The notes under the pieces are model-generated. The model was not told where the DNA came from, did no database searches, and was given only the letters and a program-made list of their open reading frames with translations. A stretch of DNA of 64,000 nt from Sphingobacterium yanglingense (GTDB lineage Bacteria > Bacteroidota > Bacteroidia > Sphingobacteriales > Sphingobacteriaceae): NCBI RefSeq assembly GCF_004363245.1, contig NZ_SNYV01000011.1, forward strand, positions 558,001-622,000. Reading direction: 5' to 3'. Position numbers and translations under genes: made by a program. Within the stretch, counting starts at the first letter, position 1, and each line of letters opens with the position of its first letter. Positions 1 through 8,843 of the stretch are shown here, in pieces.

Positions 1-2
1 TG

Positions 3-176
3 TATGCCGAGGGAGACCGCTTTTTTGAATTGAAGCGTAACGGACGACCTGAGTTTTGGTCGGCAGATAATGGTCTTAAATATACAACATATAAATACAT
101 GTATACCTTTCCTTTGCCGAGAGTTGACATGGAAGTTGTATCAGGTTTAGTACAAAATGAAGGCTACAAATTGTAA
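3..176 (+). CDS. RagB/SusD family nutrient-binding lipoprotein, C-terminal end (partial)
   Basis: Only the last 57 residues are in the window; the gene starts upstream. The reading frame holds FFELKRNGR followed by a tail with FPLPRVDME and ending in NEGYKL. This combination (a basic ELKRxGR segment, then FPIPxxE near the C-terminus) is the usual ending of RagB/SusD proteins. These are surface lipoproteins that bind oligosaccharides and hand them to a SusC-type TonB porin, which would be expected just upstream. Two lipoprotein genes follow at once, as in many Sus-like loci. The family call is firm; the substrate cannot be told. Confidence 0.85.
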   Translation, partial: YAEGDRFFELKRNGRPEFWSADNGLKYTTYKYMYTFPLPRVDMEVVSGLVQNEGYKL

Positions 177-180
177 TACG

Positions 181-384
181 ATGAAACTTATATATACATT
201 AATCAGTACGATACTTATCCTTTTAGCGATCACGTCTTGTAAAAAGCTAGACGAAGTGTCGCCAAGAGTAGAGACAGGAATTATCCGAGACTATAATTTA
301 CCCAAACCTACTGTCTTAACGGAAGATGAGCGTAGCCTAGTAGAAAAGGAACGTTTAGAGTATGGAGCACTTACAACAGAATAA
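181..384 (+). CDS. Small lipoprotein of a Sus-like locus
   Basis: A 67-residue protein. The ATG at 181 is preferred over the in-frame ATG at 157, which lies inside the end of the SusD gene: from 181 the protein begins with a clean lipoprotein signal (basic start, hydrophobic stretch, LAITSC with the lipidated Cys near residue 16). The mature part is short and charged, with no recognised domain. It lies between the SusD-like gene and a larger lipoprotein and is probably co-transcribed with both. It is likely a surface or periplasmic accessory of the uptake system; function unknown. Confidence 0.6.
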   Translation: MKLIYTLISTILILLAITSCKKLDEVSPRVETGIIRDYNLPKPTVLTEDERSLVEKERLEYGALTTE

Positions 385-389
385 ATAGC

Positions 390-1631
390 ATGAGAAATAA
401 TATTAGAATTATTTTTATGATTTTATTGTCCTTTATCGCAATATCTTGTATCAAAAAGGATGATTATAAGCTGATGACCGTAATTGGTCTTACTCAAGAG
501 TCATATGGCATAGATCGAAATAATGAAACAACGCTTACTGTTTTAGCCAACAGCCCCGTAAATGGAGACGTTCGTTTTGTAATAGCTGGAGATCTAAAAG
601 AAGGAATCGATTATGAATTAGTAAATAAAACATTCTCTTTTACGAATACGACAGCAGCATATGTGAAAATTAAGTTTTTGAAAGAAGTTCCTCAGGAGGC
701 TACCTTAGATATTTTGTTACTCCCTGTGGATTTTGGCACCTTGGCATTATCTAAAGCTAAGATTGGTCTGAACCTAGGAGAAGCTGTTATCTATACATTC
801 GACCAAAACAAATATGAAGTGAGTGAAACAGGAGAGATAGCAGTTACACTAAGCACTGTGATCGGTACATTTTCGAATGAAATGCCTATGACACTGGAGG
901 TAGAAGTCGATACAAAGAGGTCTACTGCTAAAGAAGGACTACATTTTAGCTTCTCAGAAGGAAGTAAAATTACTGTTCCTCAAAGAAGAAGCAAGGGAAC
1001 GATGAAGATTAAACTGTTAAAAGAAGAAGCAGGGAAGAATAAGATTGTCTTACGATTGAAGAATCTGCCTAAGGGATTTTATCCAGGTAACTATGATGAG
1101 ACCGAGGTCAGTCTCGTTTCGACGACATTTGAGCGATTAACTGGGTCTTGGAAATATGTAGCTTTCACTACTTATGACTATTTAGATCTAAATACATCAT
1201 GGGCTGATGATCCGTCCAAACTACCAGTAAATAATTCAGCGGCTGACGTACTTACATTTGATCACAATGAGTTGTCTGTATCTCTTTCTGGTAATATGAA
1301 AAATTATTTTAGGGATACCGAATTGGTGAAAAAAGCAGATGTAATTCAGATGTTGATAGAAGCTCCTGGATTCCCTCCTCCTAGGGTAAATGTGATGATG
1401 ACAGAGGGCAAGGCGAATGTAACATTCTCTGCTACTAAAGAGGTGGTACGTAACGCTCAGATAGGATTTCGTATTACTACAATAAATGGGAAAGAATACC
1501 TTGAGGTAACGATAGGTGATTTCGAACCAGTAGACTTTTTACAGAATACCTACGAAATGGTAAAAGATTGGGGATCAAATCCTATTATGGCAGACTACCC
1601 AATTCGTTATCGTTTTGAACGTATAAAGTAA
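390..1631 (+). CDS. Outer-membrane lipoprotein with Calx-beta/DUF4843-like repeats
   Basis: A 413-residue protein. The N-terminus is a lipoprotein signal ending in IAISC (Cys about 20). The body looks like tandem beta-sandwich modules: two segments (about residues 30-120 and 130-235) have the pattern of Calx-beta-like units, with strings such as GIDYELVNKTFSF and KEGLHFSFSEGSKI. The C-terminal third, starting at RLTGSWKYVAF, may form a separate beta domain. Proteins of this build often sit third or fourth in SusCD loci and bind glycans or peptides at the surface. A terminator follows directly, so this is the end of the transcription unit. The family assignment is approximate. Confidence 0.6.
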   Translation: MRNNIRIIFMILLSFIAISCIKKDDYKLMTVIGLTQESYGIDRNNETTLTVLANSPVNGDVRFVIAGDLKEGIDYELVNKTFSFTNTTAAYVKIKFLKEVPQEATLDILLLPVDFGTLALSKAKIGLNLGEAVIYTFDQNKYEVSETGEIAVTLSTVIGTFSNEMPMTLEVEVDTKRSTAKEGLHFSFSEGSKITVPQRRSKGTMKIKLLKEEAGKNKIVLRLKNLPKGFYPGNYDETEVSLVSTTFERLTGSWKYVAFTTYDYLDLNTSWADDPSKLPVNNSAADVLTFDHNELSVSLSGNMKNYFRDTELVKKADVIQMLIEAPGFPPPRVNVMMTEGKANVTFSATKEVVRNAQIGFRITTINGKEYLEVTIGDFEPVDFLQNTYEMVKDWGSNPIMADYPIRYRFERIK

Positions 1632-1658
1632 AATACGATTTTGTTCTAAAAATAGCTT

Positions 1659-1694
1659 AAAAAAGCGGAGTCTCTATTGGGGCTCCGCTTTTTT
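1659..1694 (+). terminator. Rho-independent terminator after the Sus-like lipoproteins
   Basis: Stem GCGGAG/CTCCGC (1665-1670 with 1683-1688), extended by an A-run on the left and a T-run on the right, lying 28 bases after the stop at 1631. The A/T symmetry may also let it work for minus-strand transcription from the helicase gene. Confidence 0.85.
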
Positions 1695-1772
1695 AATGTC
1701 CGTTACAAAATCAGGCTTATACCATCTTTGGCTCCCGAGCCGCCTTATATATCCCCGTAATGCCTAAGACTA

Positions 1773-4525
1773 TTAACTCAACTCTTTCTGGCTATTTGCA
1801 CGCTCTTGCTTGAAGGTCGTATAATCACAACCATATTTGTAATTAGCACAACCAAACATTTTGGAAACTCCAGTTCTACCAGATATATCCTTTATGAAAC
1901 GTAGTTCGCCGTCACAATGCGGACAATGAGCTTGGGAAAGGGGAGTTCCCACATAATCGGTATACAATTCCCGAAGGAAATTAGATTGTCTATTCTTATC
2001 TGCTAAAAAATAAATTCGTTCCTTAGCCCGTGTCATTGCAACATAGAACGCTCGACGTTCTTCACCATTAGCATACTCATCTTCCCCGGTGAGCAGTAGT
2101 TTCAGAATGCTATCGTCGCTCAATCCAGCAGGAAAACCATACTTCCCTGTCTCACAATTCACCAAAATTACCACGTCAAACTCTAAACCCTTAGAATTAT
2201 GCACCGTATAGAAATCGATACGCTCCTTCAATTGCAGTTGATTGTTACGAACGGTATTGCCATGACTATCCACCTGGATATCTCGCAAAATCGTATGGAC
2301 TAATAAACAAGACTTCTTTGTTTCAACCAAGATGCTAGCTGTAGATTCAAACTGCCTTATATCATGCTGATAGCGACCTAGTATACCTATTTTTTTATTT
2401 AGTATTCCATCACCATACTCCTGAAATAGCTTCTGTAATATCTGAAGCAGTGTTTCATTAATAGCGACACCGTTTTTCTTACTATAATCAAAAAAGACCT
2501 TTGTTTTCTGTTCCTTTCCACTACGCAATGCTTTCTGAATCTGACTAGGATTCTTAAGAATGAAACCCGACGAGATACTAAGCAAAGGATTAGAAAACCG
2601 ATATGTTGTTTCAATCTTCTTAATAAGTGTATATCCAAAATAATCCTCAAATCTCTTAAACAAAGTAAGGTCACTGCCGGAGAAGCGATAGATAGATAGA
2701 TAGATTGCCAATCATCTCCAACCGCAAACAGCCTACAATAAGACTGCCGTTTCAATTCCTGCAGTAAGCTATAGCGGTTTATCGAAATATCCTGAAACTC
2801 GTCTACAATAATATATTTATAACAATGCAGATAAGTGCCTTTAGTTACCTCCAGCGTAGCCTGATTAATCAAGTCATTAAAGTCTAATTTCTTAGAATCT
2901 TTCAATCCTTTTTCATAACCATTGTATATTTGCTTAACGATATTTAGCAGGTCTACATTCCTATCTATTAATTCAGAATCCGCCTTAAAAGTAACCTTAT
3001 TTCTCTTTACTATCTCTTTAAAGCTTGTACTGTTCGATTTAAAGAGATTAATAAATGTATTCCCCAACTTAAGTACGGCATCTATTTCCCTTCCATAAGC
3101 TTCTTCCAACAGTCGATAGACTTCGTTATTTGATTTTCTAACCAAGTGAACCCCATATTCTTGAAGATGCGCGATTAGATTTTCCTCCACTGTTTTGTCG
3201 CTAAACTCAAAACTATAAGATTGTATCGATTTGGTCCGGTTAGCAAGGTGTAGATTCTGTTTCCACTCTACCAGCTGTTGATAATCGCATCCTATAGTTT
3301 GACTTTCAAAAAATCTCGGGTTGCCATCAGGCCTGGATAATGAATGATGGTCAAGGAAAATGATATGCTCTTTCGGATTAGGACAGGACTTAATACTATC
3401 CTCGTCATATCCATTGATGTATATACTAAAGGTCGGCCTATAATTATTTTTGTACTTACTGCAGGTTCCAGTATGTTTTATATTCTCGAGATACGGATAG
3501 CTTGCTTGATAAGAGTAGGAGAGGCCATGAAGGAATAAAAAGTTGGCGATATAGCAATGCTCCCCATCCTTGGTGACACGGATAGTTCCTTTGGACTGTT
3601 TATTTACAAAGTACCTACGCTTACTCAACATATCCTTAATCGACTCAAAATCGCTATCCTTCAAAAATTGTATATAATCTGCATAGGATTCAAAATCGTT
3701 CTCATTTTTAATGGGGCGCAAGCCGTTCAGTACAAAATCGTTGAATGACGCTAAATAGTTTTGGTTCTGAATCAGCTGTTGATGAACCTCTACAATAAGT
3801 GAATCGGCTTCATTCGGAGCGATTACTTGAGGTTCTTTACCCTTACTTTTCAAAATATGGTACCCTAAGGCGTGGAATGTTCTACAATCTATTCCTAATT
3901 GTCCGCTTTTCTCTTTCAAATCATCTACGTTCTTTTTTGCAAAAGACAGCACAAGGATTTCATCTGGCTTGGCCAGTTTTTTGTGTAGAAGATATTTAAC
4001 CTTACCCAACACTGTAGTTGTCTTTCCACAACCTGCACCAGCAATAACAAGCGTATTATCATCATTAGATACAATTGCGTCCACCTGTTGCGTATCCAAA
4101 GGATGGTCAAACAGAGTACCAAAATAACCCGCTAATCTGATCTTCTCACTCTCGATATACGCGTTGTTATGTGTTTCCCTTAAGCTATTTGCGTTGCTCT
4201 TATAATACACAATCGCATGATATGCCTCGTGTAGACTTGAATCCATCTCATGATCTTTTGGGATAGTATAAGTTGGAAGCTGTTGGCTTATAAAGCTCAG
4301 CTTATTATCCAACGTCGTCCATGAACAATATTCTGCTTCAAACGGAAGTACCGTATTAAATATATGATTGATTTGTGTTTTATAGGTATTCAGATACTCG
4401 GCATAGCCCATTCTATCTGCCTCATTCTCCTCGTATTTCTGTTTGTTTTTTAAATAATTATACCTTATGACTAAAGCGCCAAGGCTAATAATAATCGCTA
4501 TCAGAATACCAGAGAATGTGACCAT
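1773..4525 (-). pseudogene. UvrD/HelD-type superfamily 1 helicase, frame-disrupted at a GATA repeat
   Basis: Two minus-strand frames together make one helicase of about 915 residues. The first (4525 to 2399) starts with a membrane-like hydrophobic segment (residues 3-20), then has Walker A AGAGCGKTT near 162-170, the DExx box VDEFQD and GDDWQSIY near 605. The second frame takes over with RFSGSDL, the C-terminal motifs (HNSKGLEFD, VAMTRAKE) and a C4 topoisomerase-type zinc finger (CPHC...CANYKYGC). The switch falls exactly in four TATC units (minus sense). Two or five units would restore one frame; four do not. In this state the product stops after motif III. It may be a pseudogene or a length-switchable gene. 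Helicase IV-like proteins act in recombination and repair; the zinc-finger tail fits DNA binding. Confidence 0.8.
2687..2705. repeat. Tetranucleotide repeat (GATA)4 inside the helicase gene
   Basis: Four perfect GATA units plus GAT on the plus strand, i.e. TATC units in the coding sense. They lie exactly where the helicase reading frame breaks. Short tandem tetranucleotides in coding sequence are classic sites for slipped-strand mispairing. Confidence 0.9.
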
Positions 4526-4606
4526 GAAGACTTATGTGTGGAGCGAATATACAATATTCACTCAATTTTAAGCTCCTTTGTATTCAGGTGTGGAAAACTA
4601 TAACAA

Positions 4607-5677
4607 CTACAACGTCTCTTTACCCCTTGCATATTGAGATACCCAGGGAATGTCGACCTTTAGCTCATGGGCGAACTGAAGAACAAGGTGAGGATTTTGT
4701 AGAAAACCTCTGCCTATAAGTATAATATCCGCCTGATTCTGTTCGATAATTTGCTCCGCTTGCTTTGCATTCTTTATTAGACCTACTGTCCCTGTAAGTA
4801 GCCCAGTATCTTCTTTAATCCGTTGCGCAAAGGGAACCTGATAGTTCTCTTTAACCGTAATTTCCTGATGTCTCACTGCTCCACCCGAAGAAACGTCAAC
4901 AACTTCAACTCCCATTGTTTTCATAATTTTAACAAGCTCTACAGACTCTTCTAGGTTCCATCCACCTTCTGCCCAGTCCGTAGCAGAAATCCGCACCCAT
5001 AGTGAGCGATTTTCCATGGCAGGCCATATAGCAGTGATAATATCAAGGAGAAAACGTATCCTATTCTCAAACGAACCTCCATACTCGTCTGTACGTTGAT
5101 TAGTAAGCGGAGACAGAAATTGATGGATAAGATACCCATGAGCGGCGTGCAATTCTATCACATCATAACCAATCTCTATTGCGCGTACAGTTGCTAAACG
5201 GAATGCATCTATTATTTTCTTGATTTCGACGATATCCAGCGCAATGGGTGGATTTTCTTGCGGATAGTAGGGTATAGGAGAAGGTGCTACCGTCTGCCAC
5301 CCGTTTGGTTCATCCGGAGCTATCTGAGCACGGCTAATCCATGGTTTGTCGGTTGAAGCCTTACGTCCTGCATGTGCCAACTGTATACCGATGAGGCCTC
5401 CCTGACCGTGCACAAAGTCTACTATATCCTTTAGCGGAGCCATATGCTCATCTTTCCATAAGCCTAAATCACCATAAGAAATACGTCCTTCAGCAACTAC
5501 TGATGTCGCTTCCTGGATTATCAATCCTGCTTTTGCAATTGCAAATTGTCCCAAGTGCACGAGGTGCCAATGGGTAGCGAAACCGTCTAATGCTGAATAT
5601 TGACACATAGGAGAGACCACCAATCTGTTGGAGAGGGTTTGATGTCTTAATGCTAGAGGGGAGAATAGTAAACTCAT
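4607..5677 (-). CDS. NADH:flavin oxidoreductase, Old Yellow Enzyme (YqjM/NamA type)
   Basis: A 356-residue TIM-barrel flavoenzyme that reduces activated C=C bonds with NAD(P)H and FMN. Visible signatures: SPMCQYSA near residue 25 (the Cys typical of the YqjM branch), LAHAGRKAS near 105, the active-site block ELHAAHGYLIHQFLSP near 175, TDEYGGS, and the FMN phosphate site LIGRGFLQNP near 330. Length is normal for the family. It reads on the minus strand, 81 bases upstream of the helicase gene, and is separated from the LacI-type regulator by about 270 bases of AT-rich DNA. The natural substrate cannot be inferred; such enzymes often handle electrophilic stress. Confidence 0.92.
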   Translation of the reverse strand: MSLLFSPLALRHQTLSNRLVVSPMCQYSALDGFATHWHLVHLGQFAIAKAGLIIQEATSVVAEGRISYGDLGLWKDEHMAPLKDIVDFVHGQGGLIGIQLAHAGRKASTDKPWISRAQIAPDEPNGWQTVAPSPIPYYPQENPPIALDIVEIKKIIDAFRLATVRAIEIGYDVIELHAAHGYLIHQFLSPLTNQRTDEYGGSFENRIRFLLDIITAIWPAMENRSLWVRISATDWAEGGWNLEESVELVKIMKTMGVEVVDVSSGGAVRHQEITVKENYQVPFAQRIKEDTGLLTGTVGLIKNAKQAEQIIEQNQADIILIGRGFLQNPHLVLQFAHELKVDIPWVSQYARGKETL

Positions 5678-5918
5678 ATTTATAAAAATAAGCTATTTTG
5701 ATTAGACTAGGGAAGTCTCACCTCAAAAAAAAACTATGAGCTTAAAATAGTGTACATTCTTCAAAATAAAAGAATAATTTGGCTCTACAATAGACCATCT
5801 TGTTATTCTAATACATCTTTTTTATACCAATTACTATCCAAAAGTGGGTATATTGATGAACTCTAAATAATTAAAGCATCATTTATGATGTTATATATAA
5901 GTTATTAATTTTGAGTCT

Positions 5919-5926
5919 TATCTTTG
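5919..5926 (+). promoter_or_regulatory. Putative -7 box (TATCTTTG) for the LacI-type regulator
   Basis: A perfect match to the Bacteroidetes -7 consensus TAnnTTTG, 25 bases before the chosen ATG at 5951. No good -33 TTTG is seen at the usual 19-base spacing, so it may need an activator or be chance. Confidence 0.4.
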
Positions 5927-5950
5927 ATAGGATATTACCACTTCATTAAT

Positions 5951-7018
5951 ATGGAAGAAAAAGCAGAAAACAAGAAAGTTGGGATTAAGGAAATCGCCAA
6001 ACTAGCGAATGTATCCATCGCTACTGTAGATAGGGTCCTTAACAACAGGAAGGATGTTTCGGACAAAACAAGGGCCAAGGTTCAAGCAATTATAAAGGAG
6101 CACAACTATCAGCCCAATCTTTACGCGCGAGCACTTTCTGTAAAGAACAATCTGAGCTTTGCTGTTTTGATTCCCAAGACATCCTCACAGACCGGTTATT
6201 GGGATCTATGCCTCAAAGGAATAAAACAAGGCATTGAAGAGTTTAGTACTTTTGGAATAAGTATAGATATTTTCTTGTACGACCAGGAGGATGTACGGAC
6301 ATTTTTAAAAATGTCCGAAGATGTTTTGTCTCGAAACTTTAACGCTGTCGTCATTGCGCCTATCTTTATTACAGAAACAACCCGCTTTGTCGAAGAATGC
6401 AAAAAACGTAGGATAGAAAGTATATTTGTCAATTCCGATATTAAGGGTTGTTCTTCACTTGGCTACATCGGTCCCGACCTCTATAGCACAGGACGACTTG
6501 CCGCCAATCTTACTTCTTACTTAGTACCCGCAAATTCGAAAGTACTTATTCTAAATATTGCGCGTGGCTTGCAAAACTATGCCTACCTGAATACCAAAAT
6601 TGAAGGATATACCGATTATCTTAATAAATTAGATAGAAGCTTCGAAATATTGAACATAGATATCCCGTCCAATAATTATGAAGAAATCGCGATAGATCTG
6701 TTGAGACATGTAAACAATATCGAACCAGACTTAATCTTTGTCACCAATTCTCGTGTTTCTGTTGTAGGCCGCTTTTTTGACGAATATAGAAATATAAAAA
6801 AACCACATATTATTGGTTTTGATTTCCTAACTGAAAATGTGGATTTTCTAGCTAATGGGATGGTCGATTTTTTAATTTGCCAAAGACCAGACAAACAGGG
6901 ATATCTAGCGCTCAACTACCTTTACAGACATTTTCTATTAAAAGACGTAAAAGAGAACTTCAAACCTATGCCTATTGATATACTCACGGTAGAGAACTAT
7001 TTATTCTACGAAAATTAA
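5951..7018 (+). CDS. LacI-family transcriptional regulator
   Basis: A 355-residue repressor-type protein. The N-terminal helix-turn-helix (about residues 11-32, IKEIAKLANVSIATVDRVLNN) is the LacI signature, followed by the hinge-helix region (YQPNLYARALS) and a periplasmic-binding-protein-like sensor domain to the end. The ATG at 5951 is preferred over the TTG at 5924 because it follows a -7 box at a sensible distance and begins just before the HTH. The gene faces the dehydrogenase/transporter/aldolase set, which starts 287 bases downstream in the same direction, so it probably senses a sugar-like inducer and controls that set. A sensor domain beginning FAVLIPKT with GYWDLCLKGI is typical of Bacteroidetes LacI proteins with a sugar-binding fold. 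Confidence 0.88.
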   Translation: MEEKAENKKVGIKEIAKLANVSIATVDRVLNNRKDVSDKTRAKVQAIIKEHNYQPNLYARALSVKNNLSFAVLIPKTSSQTGYWDLCLKGIKQGIEEFSTFGISIDIFLYDQEDVRTFLKMSEDVLSRNFNAVVIAPIFITETTRFVEECKKRRIESIFVNSDIKGCSSLGYIGPDLYSTGRLAANLTSYLVPANSKVLILNIARGLQNYAYLNTKIEGYTDYLNKLDRSFEILNIDIPSNNYEEIAIDLLRHVNNIEPDLIFVTNSRVSVVGRFFDEYRNIKKPHIIGFDFLTENVDFLANGMVDFLICQRPDKQGYLALNYLYRHFLLKDVKENFKPMPIDILTVENYLFYEN

Positions 7019-7305
7019 AAATAAATTGGAGGATGTCCTTTCTTTTCATATATTTAAGCTCTATATCCAATATGTAAATCATTACTTCTTTAAGTATGGC
7101 ACAGAATCTATATTTATGTACGGTTAATTTAATCAGTAATCATTATTTGGGGCGTTTTTCCATTTTTTTTACCAACATCTCGTTAACGTTACCGAAATGA
7201 TTGATCAAAGCACCGTCCCAAGGAACAGTTATTACGTCTAAAGCAGATTCTAACCTATTTTTATAAGAGATAAAGAAAGAGTATAACCCAGTAAAACCTA
7301 GAACA

Positions 7306-8838
7306 ATGCAAGCACTAACCAGACCGATAAAACTAATTTTTCTGATTGCGTATGTAATTTCCCTGAATTCCTGTAACCCAGGCAACGGTGGAAAAATAAT
7401 AGATTATGTCAAGGTTTCAGATCAAACATATTTGTCTGTAACCGAAATCGTCGATGGCCTTGATGTTCCTTGGGACATGCAATATAACCCTACGACCAAT
7501 TCGATATTTTTCACCCAGATAAAAGGAAAACTTGCCGAATTAGACTTAGAGACAAACAAAGTTAAAGAACTATATCAAGTACCAAATGTATATCATCACC
7601 GAACTTCGGGCTTGCTAGGTCTAGCGATTCATCCGGACTTCAGCACCAAACCCTATCTTTATATATGCCATACCACTAAGGAACAAGACTCCTTATTCAG
7701 CGAGCTAAGACGTTTGGAGCTAAAAGACGGAAAAGTTGTAGCCAACCACTTACTTCTCAAAATACCAGGAGGGTCGGGGCATAATGGATCTAGATTAGCT
7801 TTTGATAACCATAGGATATTATATTGGGCTACCGGTGATATACATTCCATGACCCATGCTCAAGATTCCACTACACTCAATGGAAAAATCCTGCGTATGA
7901 ACGACGATGGCACTATTCCGAAAGACAATCCAATAGAGAACTCTTATGTATATGCATGGGGCTTTCGGAATATGCAAGGCATGACCTTTACATCTAACGG
8001 AAATCTTCTGACATCCGAGCATGGTGATGCCATTGAGGACGAAATCAATTGGATACGACCATTACACAACTACGGCTGGATACAGATTGAAGGCTACCAT
8101 GATACGCCTGAAGAGATTGAAATAGCTCGAAAAAGTCCTCGTACCGAACCTATAAAAGCTTGGACACCTGTCGTCGCACCTGCAGCTTTAAAATACTATA
8201 GTTTTACTCAAGTGCCAGAATGGAATAATAGCCTTTTATTAGGCACATTGAAAGACCAGTCTTTTAGGATACTAAAACTCAACAACAAACAGAATCAAAT
8301 ACTTGAAGAAGATGTCTTTTTAAAAGACAAATATGGCAGAATTAGAGCTATTACCGTAGACAAAAAAGGGAATATATATATTTCTACAAGCAATAGAGAC
8401 TGGAAACCCCAAGTGAAATTCCCACTAGAGACCGATGACCGAATCCTAAAGCTCTCCAGAGTCGACTATAAACCTACATCATTCATCAGCAAAGAACCAA
8501 AGCAGGATAACGAGAAGATGGATGCAAAGACCCTTTATCAATCCTACTGCGCATCATGCCATAAAGCCGATGCCAAAGGCACAGCCGGTAGTTTTCCCTC
8601 ATTGATCCAGTCGAACATAGTGGCCAACGACAAAAACTTCATTCACACGATACTGAACGGGTTGACCACGACCACAGCAAATGGACAGCTTGTATACGAT
8701 TTACCGATGCCTTCCTTCTCCTTTTTAACGGATGCTCAAATAGCCGATGTAGCTAACTATATCCGGACAAAAACCACAATCAAAAATCCACCTATAGATG
8801 TAAAATTTGTAGAGACCATACGTAATCAGAAACTATAA
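7306..8838 (+). CDS. PQQ-dependent sugar dehydrogenase fused to cytochrome c (lipoprotein)
   Basis: A 510-residue exported protein. The lipoprotein signal ends at SLNSC (Cys 23). Residues about 45-385 form the six-bladed propeller of the glucose/sorbosone dehydrogenase family, with typical strings DVPWDMQY, GLLGLAIHPDF, GGSGHNGSRLAFD, LNGKILRMN and EHGDAIEDEIN; the His in GGSGHNG corresponds to the usual catalytic base. A C-terminal cytochrome c domain carries one haem site, YCASCH (first Cys near residue 415). The enzyme would oxidise a sugar or polyol in the periplasm and pass electrons through its own haem. It lies 5 bases before the transporter gene, so the two are co-transcribed. The true substrate is unknown. 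Confidence 0.88.
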   Translation: MQALTRPIKLIFLIAYVISLNSCNPGNGGKIIDYVKVSDQTYLSVTEIVDGLDVPWDMQYNPTTNSIFFTQIKGKLAELDLETNKVKELYQVPNVYHHRTSGLLGLAIHPDFSTKPYLYICHTTKEQDSLFSELRRLELKDGKVVANHLLLKIPGGSGHNGSRLAFDNHRILYWATGDIHSMTHAQDSTTLNGKILRMNDDGTIPKDNPIENSYVYAWGFRNMQGMTFTSNGNLLTSEHGDAIEDEINWIRPLHNYGWIQIEGYHDTPEEIEIARKSPRTEPIKAWTPVVAPAALKYYSFTQVPEWNNSLLLGTLKDQSFRILKLNNKQNQILEEDVFLKDKYGRIRAITVDKKGNIYISTSNRDWKPQVKFPLETDDRILKLSRVDYKPTSFISKEPKQDNEKMDAKTLYQSYCASCHKADAKGTAGSFPSLIQSNIVANDKNFIHTILNGLTTTTANGQLVYDLPMPSFSFLTDAQIADVANYIRTKTTIKNPPIDVKFVETIRNQKL

Positions 8839-8843
8839 ACCAT

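Noticed and set aside
5678..5950. Search for divergent promoter elements between the Old Yellow Enzyme and LacI genes
   Set aside because: Only a -7 box for the LacI gene was convincing; nothing clear for the minus-strand gene.
7143..7385. Minus-strand 80-codon frame with a transmembrane-like start, faintly like conjugative TraK N-termini
   Set aside because: It overlaps the signal peptide region of the dehydrogenase, lacks later TraK features and has no conjugation genes nearby; likely chance.
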